The position numbers and the translations under genes are program-made. The notes under the pieces were generated by a model that had not been told where the DNA came from, searched no databases, and worked only from the letters and a program-made list of their open reading frames with translations. A DNA stretch of 64,000 bases from Sindora glabra (lineage: Eukaryota; Streptophyta; Magnoliopsida; Fabales; Fabaceae): assembly GCA_020226215.1 (NCBI GenBank), contig CM035232.1, positions 17,024,316 through 17,088,315 of the forward strand, given 5' to 3'. Positions within the stretch are counted from its first letter, which is position 1. The number at the start of each line of letters is the position of its first letter. Shown piece after piece: positions 25,261 through 37,470 of the stretch.

Positions 25261-25299
25261 AGTAAGGATGGTAATTTCAGCAATAACCAATGAATATTC

Positions 25300-26952
25300 A
25301 TAAATTTTATCCTAGGATATAAGTCTTAAAAAATTGATACAAATATAGGCATGGAAATTTAATCAAGTACGGATTTTTGGTATATTGACTCTTTAAAAAC
25401 TAGGATTTCAATATACTATTCAAATCATTTACTACTAATCTTGCAGCTTATCAAGTGCGGGGTTCTGCACTATTCAAATTTCTTCATACAAATATATTAT
25501 ATGATTTATAATAATAATTTAATTTGAATTTTATATATAAATTTATTTATATATTAACAAAATATTAAAATTATATATACAATTATTTGATTTAAATATG
25601 AAAAGTTTTTTAAGGTTGAAAACTACATCTAAAATTTTATTTTTTTATTTAGTATTATTAGTATTTATGAATAATTAAGATTATGTACATAATCATTTGA
25701 ATATACTAGTATTATAAAATAAATAAATATTGGTTATATGTAGAAAAATGTATTTGTAATTTAGTTTAAAAGTAAATATTTTTAAAATTATTGTTTAAAT
25801 AAATTATGAGTTTAAATTTGATCTATTGTTATTATAGAATATTTTTTTATTATTAATAAATAAAAAATAAATATAATTAAAAAAATTTTATAATAGTAAA
25901 AGTGTTTTAATAATTTTTTTTATTGATATAGCAATATATGGAGTATAAGTGGGTAATATTGTAAAACTAATATCAAATTTAAATTTATAAATTATCTTGA
26001 TATATTTATATATGTGATGTTATTGATTTTCTTTTTGAAAAAGCAAAATAAAATCTAACCATATGTATTAATCTTATTTTAATATTAAACAAAAAATAAA
26101 ATTCATTAAATATTTATATAAACACTGCTAATTAGAATAAAAATATATGACTTATTTCAAGTTTATTTTTATGAAAGAAATGATATACACAATTCTATAG
26201 TTAAGTTTTGTAAAAAATTAATAATCCATTTGTATGTATATTATGAACTTATATATTTTATATTAATTATATAATTATTTTATCTTATTGTTATTTAGTG
26301 TGCTAAAATAATTTAGATTATAATTTTTTTTAAACCTTAAATTTGAAGGGATTTATTTTTGTCATTTTTAATAATGTAAATATGTTTTAAATAACTAATT
26401 TAAGAAAAAATTATAAAATATCCCTTTTAACTTTAAGTTAGTTAGAACTTTGGAACTTGAAAATTACATTCTTAAACTATGTAAAATTTGGAATTAAAAT
26501 TCATCATTTACTTAATTAATTATTTTATTATATTATGAGAGTATTTGGTAAACAATTTTTTAGTCAACTTTTAATTGATTTGAGTGTCTTTAGTTATTTT
26601 ACTAAATCAATTAACTAATTTGAGTATTTGATAAATAATTATTTTGATCAGCTTATTAATTCTAAAATAGTTATTTTGAAAAAAAAATTAAGAATAGTAA
26701 CTTTTTAAAAGAGTTAATTTATATTTAGCATAGAAAAATATATTTTTACCCATAATTATAAATTTTTTATATTTTCATTTTTGATAAATAAAAAATATTA
26801 AATTATATTTATTCCTTAAATAATCTAATAAATATAATAAATTATGACTATTTATTTTTTCAAAATAAAAACTAAATAAGTATAATAAGTTATAATAAAA
26901 TATTTATATAATAATAATAAATTATATAAATATAATTATATCTTTTTCTATC

Positions 26953-26997
<45 letters not shown>

Positions 26998-28660
26998 AAA
27001 CAACTATCTTACTTATGAAAGATATATTTTTATATTTAATATGTGTAATTCATCAATATTTTTAATGATAAATATATGAATTTTAAATTTAAAATATAAA
27101 ATAGTTATAAAACAAACTTTAATAGTTATTACATCTACTAAAATATTACAAGTATTTTTAACTAAAAAATTATACTTGTTCATTTTTTAAAGGAAAATCA
27201 AATAAGTATAATAAATTATAATGATATATTTTTAAAAATATTTAATATAGTAAATAATATATTATAAATATAATATAAAATATTATTAAAGTGAAAAATA
27301 CACAAATTAATTATAAAATATACATATATTCTTATATATCATTTTATATATAAATAACTAACAATAAATAACTAATTTTACAAAATATTTTTATATAAAT
27401 AATTAATACTATCAACTGATTACATCAATTAATATAATCAATTAACAGTTAATTTAATTAGTTACCCGCTAATGTAATAAGCTAATTATCTAATAAAACC
27501 TATATATTTTTTCATGAAATTTTTAAACAAAAGCCATTATACAATTTTATGTTGGTTTATCTCATATTTTTTCCACATAATCTTGTAATTCATTTTCAAG
27601 TATTTAATTAAAATTTTATTTATTTAATTTAATTTCTATTAATTATGTAACGTAGAAATTATGTGTAAAGAAATGTCAACATAAGTCAAGATACTATAAT
27701 ATTATGATTTTTATTTAAAAAATTTATAAAAAATTATGTAATTTGATAAATTAATTAATTAAATAAATGGTAAATATTAATTTTAAATTTTACTTAATTT
27801 AAGAGTAAATTTTTAAATTTTCAAAGTAGAAGGATAAATCCAATCATCAAAAATTAAAAGCAACTCTCTACTTGATTATAATTTTAATGATCTTAATGTA
27901 CATTAAAATTGTACTTGATTTCTTCAAATATTAAATTTTTATCATCGTCCCTTAAATTGTTGTATTATACCAAAATAAGTCCATTATCCTAGTTATGTCA
28001 AAATTAAAGCACTGTTTTTGTCCTTCATACATGTAACTTTTTTCTTAATTTAATTCTTATTTAATATTCATTATCATATTAATTTTTGACGGATACAATT
28101 TTTCTTAATTAAGTCCATCCCTTGGATCTCAAATTATATTTACTAATGCAATAATATGGGATACTAAAATTTGACTTAGTGCTCTTTTATACTTACATTA
28201 GTATTAAACATGATTCCTATAAAAGTAAGTATTTAAATAAATTAATATAGTATTATAATAAATAATAAAAAAGAATATAACTAAAGTAATTATCATGTAT
28301 TTTTACATTTTAATCAAAGTCATATGCTTAGTACATTGCATAAAGAGTAAAAAGTATTAGACAGTATTATATAAAATTTTAAACTTTCTTGTCTTCCTTT
28401 TTTTTTACTTGTTAGTATTAGCTAAAAGAATCAATTTTTTTTTCAAATGTTAGTATTAGATAGCCGAAAGAATCTAATTAAGTAAACTTAAATCTTTTTA
28501 AGGATCAAATTAAAAATAAAAATAAAAATAAAATAATGATCAAATTGAAAAAAATTACACCTTTGAAAGATTAAAATACTATTTTAATTAGGAAAGACAA
28601 TTTCTAATCCGACATGAATAAGATATATTTACACGAATTTGGATTGCTATGCTACCTTGT
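25300..28660. other. AT-rich intergenic DNA
   Basis: No gene is supported. An (AT)n run of about 36 bp lies at 26956-26991. A possible MITE spans roughly 26536-27500: it begins near GAGTATTTGGTAAACAATTT and ends near AGATAATTAG-like sequence in inverse orientation, with several TTAACTAATTAAC-type words at both ends, but the inverted ends match poorly. Confidence 0.4.
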
Positions 28661-28663
28661 TTA

Positions 28664-28898
28664 TAAATTTGTATTAAAATTTTTAAAATATTATTTAAAA
28701 ATAATTAGTAATTAAATTATAAATAGTTATATATAATAAAAATATAAAATTTTTATTTTAATAAAATAATAATTTTTAATATAATATTTTATTAATAATT
28801 AAAAATATTTTATAAAAAATAATAAGTAATTAAATTTAATAAATAATTTTATAATATAAATTTTATTAATTAAAATTATTAAATAAATTAATTCAAAT
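28664..28898 (+). repeat. Dispersed AT-rich repeat, copy 1
   Basis: About 235 bp that reappear in inverted orientation at about 48645-48880, including AAATTATTAAATAAATTAATTC near one end and a TATATATAATAAAAATATAAAATTT region. Probably a decayed MITE; no ends defined. Confidence 0.5.
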
Positions 28899-29128
28899 TA
28901 TGCAAATTACTACCTCTAATTTAAAATATTCTCAAATAGAAAATGGAGATCTAACCTACCTGGACGATGAAAATAATTTGGTGCTCCTTATTAGGCACAA
29001 CAACACACGTGCTTACAACATGAACTCTCCACTTTTTCCCAATTTTAACTTATTTCTGAATGTTTCAAGAAATTAAAAAAAATTACATGTTCAAGGCGGG
29101 AAAAAAATATTTACATATATTATTTTTT

Positions 29129-29550
29129 GGGAAAACTATAAATAACTTCCTCCAAGTATGGAATCATTGGATTTTACCCCTTAAACTATGAAAATTTAGA
29201 TTTTACACTTTACAATTATATAAAACTTAGATTTTACTCTCATTATTATCAAATTAACAACTATAACACTTAACAGCAGTTATAAATTAACGTTATTATC
29301 CTTAATGGCATTCATAACAGCTAGTAAGTGAATTTTTTTTAAAAAATTAGTAAATATAGCAACGATTTTTAACCACTATTAAGTAAAATATGATAGCGAT
29401 AGTTTTGTAACAAATTCTATTAACTTGATAATGATGGAGGATAAAATCTAAGTTTTATATAATTGTAGGGAATAAAATTTAAATTTTCATAATTCAAAGG
29501 GCTAAAATCCAATGACCTCATAGTTAAAAGGGATTATTTGAAGTTTTTCC
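29129..29550. mobile_element. Mutator-like MITE with long inverted repeats
   Basis: The left arm (from GGGAAAACTATAAATAAC) and the reverse complement of the right arm (from GGAAAAACTTCAAATAAT) stay alignable for roughly 150-180 bp, including ATTGGATTTTA and ATATAAAACTTAGATTTTA in both. The flanks are a perfect nine-base TTATTTTTT at 29120-29128 and 29551-29559. A 9 bp duplication plus long inverted arms is the signature of Mutator-like elements. The 422 bp element is non-coding and would fold into one long hairpin if transcribed. One caution: the duplication is low complexity. Confidence 0.75.
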
Positions 29551-30159
29551 TTATTTTTTTATAATGCATGCTATTGTTATCATTTTATTAATAGTGACCA
29601 TTTATCAATTTTGTCCATTATGTGTCATATATTAGTTTTGTAAATACACACAAAATTGTTTATAGTATACTAGTTAAATTGATATAAATTAGCATTATTT
29701 GATATACAAATAAGGTGTAAACTAAGAAATAGAGATGCTATTTTAAAAATAATTTTGGACAAATTTGAACTTTACAATTAGTGGTGCAAATTTACACTAT
29801 TTTTTATTGGCGCACCACAATTGATTTCAATACATATATATTAAAAATTATATTTTCTAATTTTTAAAGTATTAAAATAATAAAAACTGAAAAATAAAGC
29901 TACCATGAGTGCGTGTCAAAAAGACTCGTCTCTTTCAAGGCACCTGGAATAGAATTCTATAGAAAAAATTGAACTTCTTAAACGAAGGACAAAAAAGTTA
30001 AAAAAGGAAAAAAAGAATTTGTAGGTGTATTACAAGCTTAAAATCATATGATAATGTTATTCTTGGTCTTATTTTTTAATACAATGAAGACCCAAGTTCA
30101 AGATCATAAAAAGATGCCTGAATTGGTCATAAGAAAAGCATAGAAAATAATCCTCAGCT

Positions 30160-30930
30160 ATGAATTCTAATAAGCAAGAAGTGGACTTTAAGGAAGAAGA
30201 AGATTCAATAAAAGATGATGATAGTGGAATTAGTATGCAATTATCCGTCTAACTTTAAAATTGTCTAAAAGAAAAGAAATTAAAATAAGGTCTTAGAAGA
30301 ATTGTCTCCTCGTCAAATTTATAAGAACTCGTATGGGTTTTCACTTTTTAGGGTATAGATTAGTTCAAATTTGGAATGATATAGGGAATTTTGAGCTAAT
30401 TGATCTTGGATATGATTTTTTCTTGGCCAAATTTTCTTGTAAAAATAACAAAGATTTGGGGTTAACAAAGGGCCCATGCATAATTCTTGACCATTACTTA
30501 ATTATCCAAGAATAGGTTCATAATTTTAATCCAGCTAAAGTTATTATTGAGAATGGATAACTAGGGTTAGATTTTTGAAGCTATTGATGGAATATTATAA
30601 TGCAAAATATTTGAGAAAATTCAAGAATAAGATTGGAAAAATAGTGAAAGCGAATTATATGAAAAGAAAGAAGGCTAAAGGTGAATATACAAAAGTTTAT
30701 GTTTTGATTTATCTAAATAAACCTTTGCTCCCTTAGTTTAAGATAGGAAATAAGCTTATTAAGATATTATATGAAAGAATTCATATTATTTGCTATAAAT
30801 ATAGAAGATATGGCCATTATGTAAAAAGGTGTTTTAATAATAAAGAAAAAATCAGAGAGCAAAGAAATGTGTCTAATGAAACTAATAATAAAAATCAAAT
30901 GGAAGAGGAAGAAAAGGATATTTAAAAATA
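30160..30930 (+). pseudogene. LINE (L1-type) ORF1 remnant, DUF4283-like and zinc knuckle
   Basis: Broken frames contain an acidic N-terminal piece (from ATG 30160), then at 30333-30515 a segment with LGYRLVQIW, LIDLGYDFFLAKF and GPCIILDHYLIIQE. These match the DUF4283 domain of plant LINE ORF1 in order and spacing. At about 30770-30830 follows ICYKYRRYGHYVKRC, a degenerate CCHC zinc knuckle with the second Cys replaced by Arg. Frameshifts and stops separate the pieces, so no functional nucleic-acid-binding protein can be made. It precedes the endonuclease/RT remnant in the same strand and order as a plant L1 LINE. The 5' end of the element, perhaps near 29990, is not defined. Confidence 0.72.
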
Positions 30931-31639
30931 AAGAGTAATTATGGAATTTGGAGATTGGATGCTAGTTTAAATGCCTAAAAGAACTAGAAAAACAAAGCCA
31001 TTTGATAATGTTAGGAAGAGGAATGAATTAAAAAAAAAAAGAAATGAGGAACTACTAGTGAAAGAATCAAGGTTTAGTTTTTTAGCCAATCTAAAGCTCA
31101 TAAAGGTAAAAGTAGGAGATTTGAATAAAGAGAATAGAAGCCCAAAAAATATTAAGCAACATAGTTAAACAAACTACTTTGGTTGCTCATATCAATCTAG
31201 ATAAAGTAGTGAGAAAAAGTAAATCTCCAAATATGGGGGAGATAAAGTCAAAATGGATTAATAGGAGTCCTAGTAATTTGTCTCTTAAGATACTTATGAG
31301 GAATAGAAAATGATAAAGATTAGATTAAAGCATACGAAGAGGTTATACTAGCAATCTTAACCAACAAAGTGATGTAAATGTGTAAAAGCTCAGTTAAACA
31401 ATTAAAGAAGGGCTTTTCTTTCTACCAGAACCTCTTAACAAGATAAAGGGTAATGATTTAAATTTGAGGAGAATTTGGTTAAAGTAACCTTATAGATGAA
31501 TACTAAATCAAAGGGTAGTTAATCCCAATGACTAACCCTTAATATATTTGATCTTACTATATTTTAGAAGATCATAATGGAGAACTAAATTTTGTCTACC
31601 CTTATAATTAATAAATAGATTACCTAAATCGTAGAGGTA

Positions 31640-33605
31640 TAGGAAATAAGGATTTAATGATCAAAATGAAAGAAATCATTAGGAATTAAAATCCTAAGAT
31701 TTTAGTTTTACTAAAAACTAAAAGCTTGATATTAAAGGCTATTGATATATTCAAATAACTCCAATTTTTCAATTTCCATATTTAAAAATGTAAAGATCTA
31801 TCTAAAGGCATATAGGTAAAATAGAAGGGGAAAAACTTTTGTTCATATTATAAATAGTTACAATCAGCTTGTTCATTGCCAGGTATGTGTTCAGAAAGGC
31901 CAGCATTAGTTTTTTACAATTGTGTATTTGAGTCCACATGTTGATACTAGAGGAAAAGGTAAAGGATACATATTGAAATTAGCTAATTTAGTTAATAAGC
32001 CATGATTAGTTTTTAGGGATTTTAATGATATTAGAAGTGGGACTAAGAAAAAGGAAGGTGCAATAACAAATGAAAAAACGTATAAAATATTTGCTATTTT
32101 ACTGGATTAATGATTATGGTTTTTTACACTTAGGTTAGCAAAGGTCTAAATTCACAAGGTAAAGGACCTCTTAAAAGAGGTTTTACCAGAATCTTGAAAG
32201 ATTAGATAAGACTTTTTATTATCCAAATTAGAGATTAAGGTTTGCTAAAGCTATTGTGAAAGTTCTTCTAAGGATACACTTATAACATCACCTTTTATTA
32301 ATTGACTTAATAGAGGAAATTTGATAAAAAGATAGACCATTTAGGTTTGAGGTTGTCTAGGCGTTACATGATTAGTTTAAAGATTTTATTTCATCCCAAT
32401 GGAATTTATCACTAAAGATACAAGTGAACTTGGAATAGTTAATTAATGCTCTGATTAGATGGAACAAGTAAGTTTTTTGTCATATTAGGAAAAAGAAACA
32501 ACAATTGTTAGCTAGACTGAAAGGTATCTAATAGTAATTGTGATAAAATGAAGTTCTTTCTCGGATCCATTAGAAAGAAAATTATGAAGTGGGTTGAATG
32601 ACGTTCTTACTTAGCAAGAACTTCTTTGGCATCAAAAGTCGAGGTTCTAATAGCTTAAAGATGGAGATTGAAACACTACATTATATTATGCAAATAATTA
32701 TTAGAAGAAGAAATAATAAAGTTACAATGTTGAGAGATCATGTTGGAAATTGAGTGGAAGATAAGAAGAGGCTTTAACTAATGATAACTAATTTCTTTAA
32801 AGATTTTTTTGCTGATTTAGATTTTGTCTATAAACTAGTAAGGACTTTTCCATCTTTTGCTAAATTGAGTAATAAGCAACATTGTATTTTGACTAAGATA
32901 GATCGTCAATATGAATAAATTTAAAAGTGTTACATTTGATATTGGTGCTACAAAAGCCTTAGGTGTTAATAGTTTTCTAACATTGTTTTATCAGTGTAAT
33001 TAGGACATTGTTGGGCAGAACCATTATAATTTTTTTAAAAAGATTTTTGAAAGAAGAAATAACATTTAATGTGTAAACTAAACTTTCATCTTATTGATTT
33101 CTAAGATAGATCACCTAGAGTTTGTATCCCAATTTAAATCCATATTCTTATATAATGTTTTTTTTTATAAGCGTATCACTAAAATCATTAAGAATAAAGA
33201 GAAAAACATTTTACCTTCCTTTGTCTCCCCTTATCAAACTAGCATTGTTCCTTAGAGGTGTATCTAGGATAATATAATAAGAGCTATTAAGATTGTGCAA
33301 TCTCTAAAAAAAGGTAAGGTGGGTTAGATAACCTTAAAAATAGACCTTAAAAAAGTTTAGGATAGACTTTAATGGCTTTTTATTAAAGATGTTTTATTGG
33401 GAGTGGGTATCTCTAACCAATTACTTGAAATGTTAATAGATTGTATTACTTTTTTTAACATGAATTGTTGTGCAATGGATCAAAAATAAAAGAATTTAGA
33501 CTAATAAGGGGAATTCACTAGGGTGATCTAATATCACTTTATATTTTTGTCTTATGCATGGAGAAATTATCTCATTTAATTTTGGATGTTATCTAATATA
33601 AGTTT
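31640..33605 (+). pseudogene. LINE ORF2 remnant, endonuclease and 5' half of reverse transcriptase
   Basis: Fragments in several frames read as an L1 ORF2. The apurinic endonuclease is seen in NPKILVLLKTKS (near 31690) and FRDFNDIRSGTKKKEG (near 32010-32065, normally GDFND). The RT is seen in SLKKGKVG-stop-ITLKIDLKK near 33300, with an aspartate region DLKKV-stop-DRL where family members have DLEKAYDRLEW, then WLFIKDVLLGVGIS. Many stops and frameshifts make it dead. The sequence breaks off at about 33605, within the RT after the SHLI-type motif, and resumes at about 37471. Confidence 0.72.
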
Positions 33606-33770
33606 TAGATATAGAAAACATAGTGAAAATTTTTTAAATATATTGAAACTTATTAAGGATCTAAGCAAAAAAAGCATAAACCAATGATAAAATCATATAC
33701 CTTTAAAGCATGAATCCAAATTAATGCAAAAAGGCCTGATCCAAATCAAATTAATCATAATCTGACTCAT

Positions 33771-34088
33771 AAACGTAGGTGTATGCTGCTTCTATTTCCA
33801 TGAACATAAATGTTTAACTAGCATATATCTCACGAACACATACAAATGTCACAAATATTCAAATGTCAATTTTCAGATCACAAATATTGTCAAATACTAA
33901 TGTCTTTGTGGTAGCCACATGAACAACCAAACGTAGGTGTAGGTTGCTTCTATTTTCATGAACATAAATGTTTAACTAGCATGAATCTCAAGAAAACGTA
34001 CGAATGTCACAGATATTTAAATGTTAATTTTCATATAGCAAATATTGTCAGATACTAACATTTCTATAGTATCCACATGAATAACCAA
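33771..34088. repeat. Two-copy tandem repeat, period about 158 bp
   Basis: Copies start AAACGTAGGTGTATGCTGCT (33771) and AAACGTAGGTGTAGGTTGCT (33929). Both continue through CATGAACATAAATGTTTAAC and CAAATATTGTCA to CACATGAA(C/T)AACCAA. They have diverged by numerous point changes. Confidence 0.85.
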
Positions 34089-37039
34089 AGATTTCAATTT
34101 AATTGAATGAGATTATTCTTTTTCATAAAGTAGTGCTACTTGTTAAGGTTTCTAGTTTACCTATTTTTTTGTATATTAATCAATCAATTTGGATATTCTT
34201 CATATTGTATATGTAAAGTTAGGATTTGAAAGCTAGAATAATATCTCCCATTTTATTAGGATACATGTCATATTTAGTTTAAAATGAATGATTGATTACA
34301 ATTAGGTCTTTTTGAAACTAATATGTTTTATCCCATAAGCAAAATATATCTTAATAATTATTTAATTGATTTATATTTTATTTTATAAATAAAATATTTA
34401 TTGATGATCACAACTAAATTTTATCTTAAGTAAAAATATGATTAGGCTTTAATTATAAATTAGGCCTAAATATGACTAGTCATTAATCAGCTTTTAATTA
34501 GTGTTCCTGGGTATAACCCAATCATATTATGTTACTACTTAATGAAACCTAATCATATTGGACCTTTCTTAATTAAGAGCTCTACTTTGACTAAAAATTC
34601 CTAATTATACTAAAATTCTAATATTTGACTTATTCTTTGTGCGTAACCTTGTAGGTTCTTATTATGTTGATAGTTTTTTATATGTAACTTTATGAGTTCT
34701 TCTTACATTAACAATAATCCTAAAATCATATTTTAGTATTATAAATAGTGAGTCGTATCTAATAATACATCATTACTACCTAAGTAATGAGAATTTTTAA
34801 TGATTTGAAATTACCTTTTCATGACTAATGTTTTATGTAGTTTAATCCTTTTTTCCTAGATATTTATATTGAATTTGAAGTATGGAATATGTCACCTTTT
34901 TTATAATTCAATCTATGTGTTTCATGATTCCTGAAAAAACTAACTGAAAAAAATGAATTAATATGACATATTGATCCATTTAAATATGGTCATGCATTTT
35001 GATTATATGCATCACAACACATTAAAATTGATTATAATTGGTTTGCTAAAAGTAATGTAATATAGAGTGACAAACTAAGTCATACCTCAGTGATCCCTTG
35101 ATGTATCCTTTTCAAATAATTTACTAACAATGATTATATAATTGTTTAAGCTTTTTATGCAGTAAAATAGAAAAAATAAATACAAATAAGAATAAATAGA
35201 AAATGCAAACAGTATGCATATAAAATGTAAAAAGATTTAGATACTATGCAGATTACAAAATAAAATTAACACAGAACCAAATTTGGGGGGTCTGATAAGA
35301 AATTAAAATAAACACACTAAACATAGTAAAATACAATAGCAAAATAGAAAGAAAGAAAATCAATATAGCAAATCCAAGGATTTAAGAGATCTTAGTGTAG
35401 ATTAATTATAGATTACAAAATATTTGACCATTCTAATTAATTTTTCAATCTTAAATTATTCGAAACTCCTATAATAATTCAAAAATTTTATGCTAGATGA
35501 ACATTTAGGATTTAATTAATTAATGTTAGCAAAATTAGGCAACCACTATAATTTGTATAAAACTAAATTGAAATTGATTTGAAGATAGAATTTAGCTGAA
35601 TTGATAAATTAAACCAGAAACCTTTTATTCAATCTGTCAATCCTCTATCTCTATGTGAAAAATCATGATTAACTAACTAAAATTTAACATAAAAATAGAT
35701 AAATATCAAACATCGTAAGATTGAACATCAATTATACTAAATCAAAATTCAACATATGCAATATCAAGGCAATCAACATAAAGAATAAGGGAAAGGGAAA
35801 GGGAAAGGGAAAAATTAATTAAAAAAGGTTAACACTACAAATTAGGATCATATAATCTAATGAAGATGAGCCTCACAATCCTTAAATTAACTAGAAGTTT
35901 AGCTTCCATAGCTAAAGAACCAGAAACTAGAAAAAGAGAAAAACAGTCTTGCTAAATTATGTAGTTTAAAGTGTGTTCTTGTCTCCTATATCTAACTTAA
36001 TAACCTTAAAATCTAATAGACCTAAATTATATGTCTCTTAGAGTTACAAAGAATATAATATTGTTAATTTTTAAATCCTAGAACCTATTTACAAAGCAAT
36101 ATACTCCAAAAGTTATAATAATAAAATTTCGTAGGTTTAACTTCTACATAATGTAAGACCACTAAAATTACATAATTTCAATAAACTACTAAACATAAAA
36201 GTTATAAAGGTGGGTCTTAGGAAGTTTGGGTACTAGTTTTATATTAATTGGACCTTTGGAGCTCCAAATATAGTCCAAGAACCATCAAAGTTGGCTTAGT
36301 TAAGATAAAAACAAGACTTCAACTTCTCGATTAAATTAAACCTTTTAAACATCCAAATTAGGCCTTGACTAAAACATAAAAATTTTAGAAGTTTTTTTAA
36401 GCTTTTCAATAATATAAAGATTACCCCAATCTAATATTCAAAACTTAAGATATAACCAAAATTTTGGAATAATATAAAAATTTAGCATTAATTGAATAAA
36501 TTCAAAATATTGTAAAACTAACCTCAAATTACAAAATAAAGCTAATTCTATGAAATTAAACATATGTAACACACTAAGAGGTATGAAATAGAAAAAAATA
36601 ATATAGATAAACACATCACATTTCATAATCTTACTCAATCAAGGGATCTATAGATATTATTCTTTTCATATAGAAAGGATAAAATTTTATTTAGATTGCT
36701 CACATTTCTTCGCATGATTCATGATATATCAAATTACCATATTTTAGGTTAACCCTAGTTATAGGTGACATTAGATAGCATCAAAATATATAACTTTTCA
36801 TGTAAAGAACTATAATAGCTTCAAGTCAAAGGATTATAAACATCATTATTACTATGAAAACTACTTATGACACTACAATTCATGTAATATTATTATGGCA
36901 GGTCAGTTTAATACATTAATTTTCTAGCATATACCTATGAGTTAATTTGATATCTTATATCCATGATTGTAATCATCAGTTAAAATATATACTAGTCTTC
37001 ATGCATTATTGTTATCCCAATTAATAATAATACTTGATT

Positions 37040-37467
37040 AGGAACATTTTAGAAATAATATAAATCATTTCAGGGATAATTATTTTATTTATTTATATTA
37101 TACGAATATAACATTAAATATAATAATCAACTAAATGCCTTTGTTTATATATAAATAAAACTTAATACGTTATACATAAATATAATTATCCTATAATTGG
37201 CTACTAAAGTATACACTAATATATAGATAAAAAGTTAGTAACCAGTGAAGTGTAGGAACATTTTAGGAATAATATAAATCATTTCAGGGATAATTGTTTT
37301 ATTTATTTATATTATACGAATATAACATTAAATATAATAATCAACTAAATGCCTTTGTTTATATATAAATAAAACTTAATATGTTATATATAAATACAAT
37401 TATCCTATAATTGACTACTAAAGTATACACTAATATATAGATAAAAAGTTAGTAACCAGTGAAGTGT
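37040..37467. repeat. Two-copy tandem repeat, period 214 bp
   Basis: AGGAACATTTTAG(A/G)AATAAT starts both copies (37040 and 37254), and both end CCAGTGAAGTGT. Copies are nearly identical, with only a handful of substitutions, so this duplication is much younger than the surrounding decay. It abuts the right boundary of the insert in the LINE. Confidence 0.92.
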
Positions 37468-37470
37468 AGG

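Larger units (their letters stand above)
33606..37470. mobile_element. Unclassified 3.9 kb insertion splitting the LINE
   Basis: The LINE RT reading stops at about 33605 and picks up at about 37471 with GSLISHLLSVGDLLLF, the next RT motif, so this block was inserted into the LINE. No coding homology is seen. It contains two local tandem duplications (33771-34088 and 37040-37467), an (AAAGGG)n tract at 35786-35813 and a TATA-like TATAAATAG near 34740. I found no convincing terminal repeats or target duplication, so its class is unknown. Confidence 0.6.

Noticed and set aside
34700..34800. Promoter of a viral or LTR element in the LINE insert
   Set aside because: There is a TATAAATAG motif, but no accompanying LTR ends, primer-binding site or coding region, so it is not called.
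35786..35813. Telomere-like repeat
   Set aside because: The unit is AAAGGG, not the plant TTTAGGG, and only four to five units are present.
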